Assembly (NCBI RefSeq): GCF_023283825.1
Contig: NZ_JAKILD010000003.1
Coordinates: 186,001 to 250,000 of the forward strand
DNA: 64,000 nucleotides
Source: Shewanella olleyana
GTDB taxonomy: Bacteria > Pseudomonadota > Gammaproteobacteria > Enterobacterales > Shewanellaceae
Direction: 5' to 3'
The notes under the pieces are model-generated. The model worked only from the letters and a program-made list of their open reading frames with translations. It ran no database searches and was not told the origin of the DNA. This document shows positions 62,353 through 64,000 of the stretch, in pieces; position 1 is the first letter of the stretch, and each line of letters begins with the position of its first letter. The position numbers were made by a program, and so were the translations under genes.

Positions 62353-63713
62353 TAACCTTCCCTCTCGATGATATCTAGGCAAGCACGTAATTCTTTGCCA
62401 AAGTCATACTTTCCTGGGCAAACAAAGGTACATAGAGCTAAATCTTCTTCATCTAGCTCTAATGCACCAAGTAACTGCGCTTCATCGGTATCTCTTACCA
62501 CTAAATCTCTAACCAACAGTGTTGGCAAGATGTCTAATGGCATCACACGTGCTAATTGACCAAAAGCCATCATTGCGCGTGGAGAACCACCAGCATGGGT
62601 AGTGAAATCAAATAACTTTTTAGTTTTGCTAAAGCCAGACATCATAATGCCGGTAAGCGAGAATTTTTCTTTGTTGCGTTTCACCCAAGGTAAGAGTTCG
62701 TGACGGGCGTTTTCAGACAGCACACATACTTGTGAGTGATAACGACCAAGGTAGTTATAAACCCCAATCGCAGTATGGCCAGAAAGAACAGAACCAGACA
62801 CAACACGTGAATGAACATCTTGAATTTCGCCTTCAACCAGCTCACTTAAATCGCTGCCAAGTTGAGTACGTAGTAACCGAGGTTTTAATACGTTCGGTCC
62901 AGCCAGTGCAACGACTCTCTCGTTGAACAGCTCACCGGTTTGGAATAACTTTCCAAAAGCAATCACATCTTGATAGCCAATGTGCCAAACCACTTTCTCA
63001 ATGTTCACTGGATGTAATAAATGGATGTGGGTACCAACAAGTCCAGCAGGATGTACGCCACCAAACTGATATGACTCAACTGAGTCTAGGTCATACCCTG
63101 GCAACGTTTCACCTTCGTCATGACATAACATCACTTTGCCATCAGTTAAGCGAGTTAATGCTTGCATGCCTACATTAAACGCCTCTTGATGCTCAGCAAT
63201 AATAATCCGGGGTTCCGCTGCTAATGGATTGGTATCCATGGCGGTGACAAAAATTGCTGTCGGAGTTGATTCAATCGCAGGTATGCGAGAAAAAGGGCGA
63301 GTGCGTAAAGCCGTCCAAAGTCCACTATTAACTAAGTTGGTTTTCACCGTATCTCTAGACAATGACAATACATCGTTAGACGACTCGAAACTAATAGACT
63401 CTTCACCTTCACAGCGGATAACCACTGACAGTAAAACGCGTTTCTCGCCGCGATTTATTGCGATGACTTCGCCACTTGCAGGTGCGGTGAATACGACTCC
63501 CGGTGTTTTTTTATCTTCAAAAAGGGCTTGGCCTTTTTTCACCATGTCGCCTTCTTCAACGAGCATTGTCGGCTTTAACCCGACATATTCTTCGCCAAGG
63601 ATAGCAACTCGAGAGGTTTGTTTTGCAGATTCAATGATTTGTTGCGGCAGTCCCGCAATAGGCACATCGAGGCCTCGCTTAATTGTTATAACCTGATTTG
63701 AGGATCCAGCCAT
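62352..63713 (-). CDS. nqrA: Na+-translocating NADH:quinone reductase subunit A
   Basis: A 453-residue cytoplasmic subunit involved in ubiquinone reduction. VITIKRGLDVPIAGLPQQ is the family start, here preceded by seven residues (MAGSSNQ). Later parts PGVVFTAPASGEVIAINRGEKR and LVGTHIHLLHPVN also fit. ATG 63713 has AAAGG ten bases upstream. First gene of nqrABCDEF; no apbE or nqrM gene follows nqrF, so maturation factors must be elsewhere. Confidence 0.96.
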   Translation of the reverse strand: MAGSSNQVITIKRGLDVPIAGLPQQIIESAKQTSRVAILGEEYVGLKPTMLVEEGDMVKKGQALFEDKKTPGVVFTAPASGEVIAINRGEKRVLLSVVIRCEGEESISFESSNDVLSLSRDTVKTNLVNSGLWTALRTRPFSRIPAIESTPTAIFVTAMDTNPLAAEPRIIIAEHQEAFNVGMQALTRLTDGKVMLCHDEGETLPGYDLDSVESYQFGGVHPAGLVGTHIHLLHPVNIEKVVWHIGYQDVIAFGKLFQTGELFNERVVALAGPNVLKPRLLRTQLGSDLSELVEGEIQDVHSRVVSGSVLSGHTAIGVYNYLGRYHSQVCVLSENARHELLPWVKRNKEKFSLTGIMMSGFSKTKKLFDFTTHAGGSPRAMMAFGQLARVMPLDILPTLLVRDLVVRDTDEAQLLGALELDEEDLALCTFVCPGKYDFGKELRACLDIIEREG

Positions 63714-64000
63714 TACTTGTAACCTTTAAAATTCAGATACCACATAATAAATAATTTTGTGAGCTAAATCCGCTATTAAAGTCACATCTTAAGAATTAAA
63801 TGTGAAATAAATGTACAGCAAAAATAAGATCACACTTGAAAACTTGATCTATATCCGATACTAAATTTCAATTCAGAAAGTTTTATACGCCAATAAAAGA
63901 GGAAAAATTCAACAAAAGGCGCTTGCCCAGCATAAGATACTACCAAGTAACATAGACCGAGATCACAGTAAACTCAATAATAACTGAATGACAATGACAT
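63714..64000. other. nqr upstream region
   Basis: Promoter region of the nqr operon. It holds an inverted pair AAGATCA (63826-63832) and TTGATCT (63844-63850) and AT-rich tracts; no gene is seen to the window end. Confidence 0.4.

Overview
This is a 64 kb stretch of chromosome from a gammaproteobacterium, almost certainly a Shewanella (inference from gene content and from how closely the proteins match family members I remember; no search was run). Pointers to the genus are a TyrA-type DyP peroxidase next to an fbpABC iron transporter, a MetJ-controlled MetT-type methionine transporter, an FMN-binding glutamate-synthase-like protein, an nqrABCDEF sodium pump operon and small Shewanella-type conserved proteins. 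The DNA is AT-rich, genes are densely packed, and most transcription units end in clear hairpin terminators. I see no rRNA, tRNA, CRISPR array, prophage or intact insertion sequence.

Layout. 1-4.8 kb: three plus-strand genes of unknown function (one cut by the window edge), including a large membrane protein with a PEGA-like C-terminus and a membrane protein carrying a DnaJ-type cysteine-rich zinc domain without a J domain. 4.9-12.1 kb: 5-formyl-THF cyclo-ligase, metY behind a MetJ operator, the folX-folE-folM set for tetrahydromonapterin, a decayed RND efflux gene, a DCC-family protein plus an SDR, and malate dehydrogenase. 12.4-18.8 kb: argR, DyP peroxidase, Fur-controlled fbpABC, and fpr. 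18.8-31.5 kb: several small unknown genes, a GltB-like membrane enzyme, an Atm1-type ABC exporter, DAHP synthase, a transglutaminase/TPR lipoprotein, glnK-amtB and a bactofilin-type membrane protein. 31.7-38.4 kb: a LuxR-type regulator, a ZapE-like ATPase, a GAF-GGDEF cyclase and glnE.

38.6-45.4 kb is the most interesting part. It holds a plus-strand cluster: lipoprotein, DUF350 membrane protein, membrane-anchored spermidine-synthase-like enzyme, DUF2170 protein, PspA/IM30 protein, DUF2491 protein, a small protein that reads as two ribbon-helix-helix units, and, behind a terminator, a voltage-gated K+ channel-like protein. It resembles an expanded form of the E. coli yjfIJKL group and sits between glnE and the ygiF homologue, which are neighbours in E. 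coli. A perfect 13-bp palindrome (GACATAATATGTC) occurs three times, only at the two promoter regions of this cluster, and looks like a dedicated operator. The double-RHH protein is the obvious candidate to bind it.

45.7-50.3 kb forms a phosphate neighbourhood: a CYTH-CHAD triphosphatase (ygiF-like) divergent from a DUF47-pit pair, with a near-consensus Pho box between them, followed by a ygiM-like SH3 protein. 50.8-57.4 kb: metT behind tandem Met boxes, a membrane protein, an RluF-like pseudouridine synthase, an S46 dipeptidyl-peptidase and a TyrP-like permease. 57.8-63.7 kb: the complete nqrABCDEF operon on the minus strand, with overlapping or closely spaced genes.

Intergenic DNA carries mobile-looking repeats: a tandem pair of about 164-bp elements with ATACCAAT/ATTGGTAT ends (29.7-30.0 kb), a related-core 193-bp element with long inverted ends (45.4-45.6 kb), and three short tandem repeats with 12- or 13-bp units.
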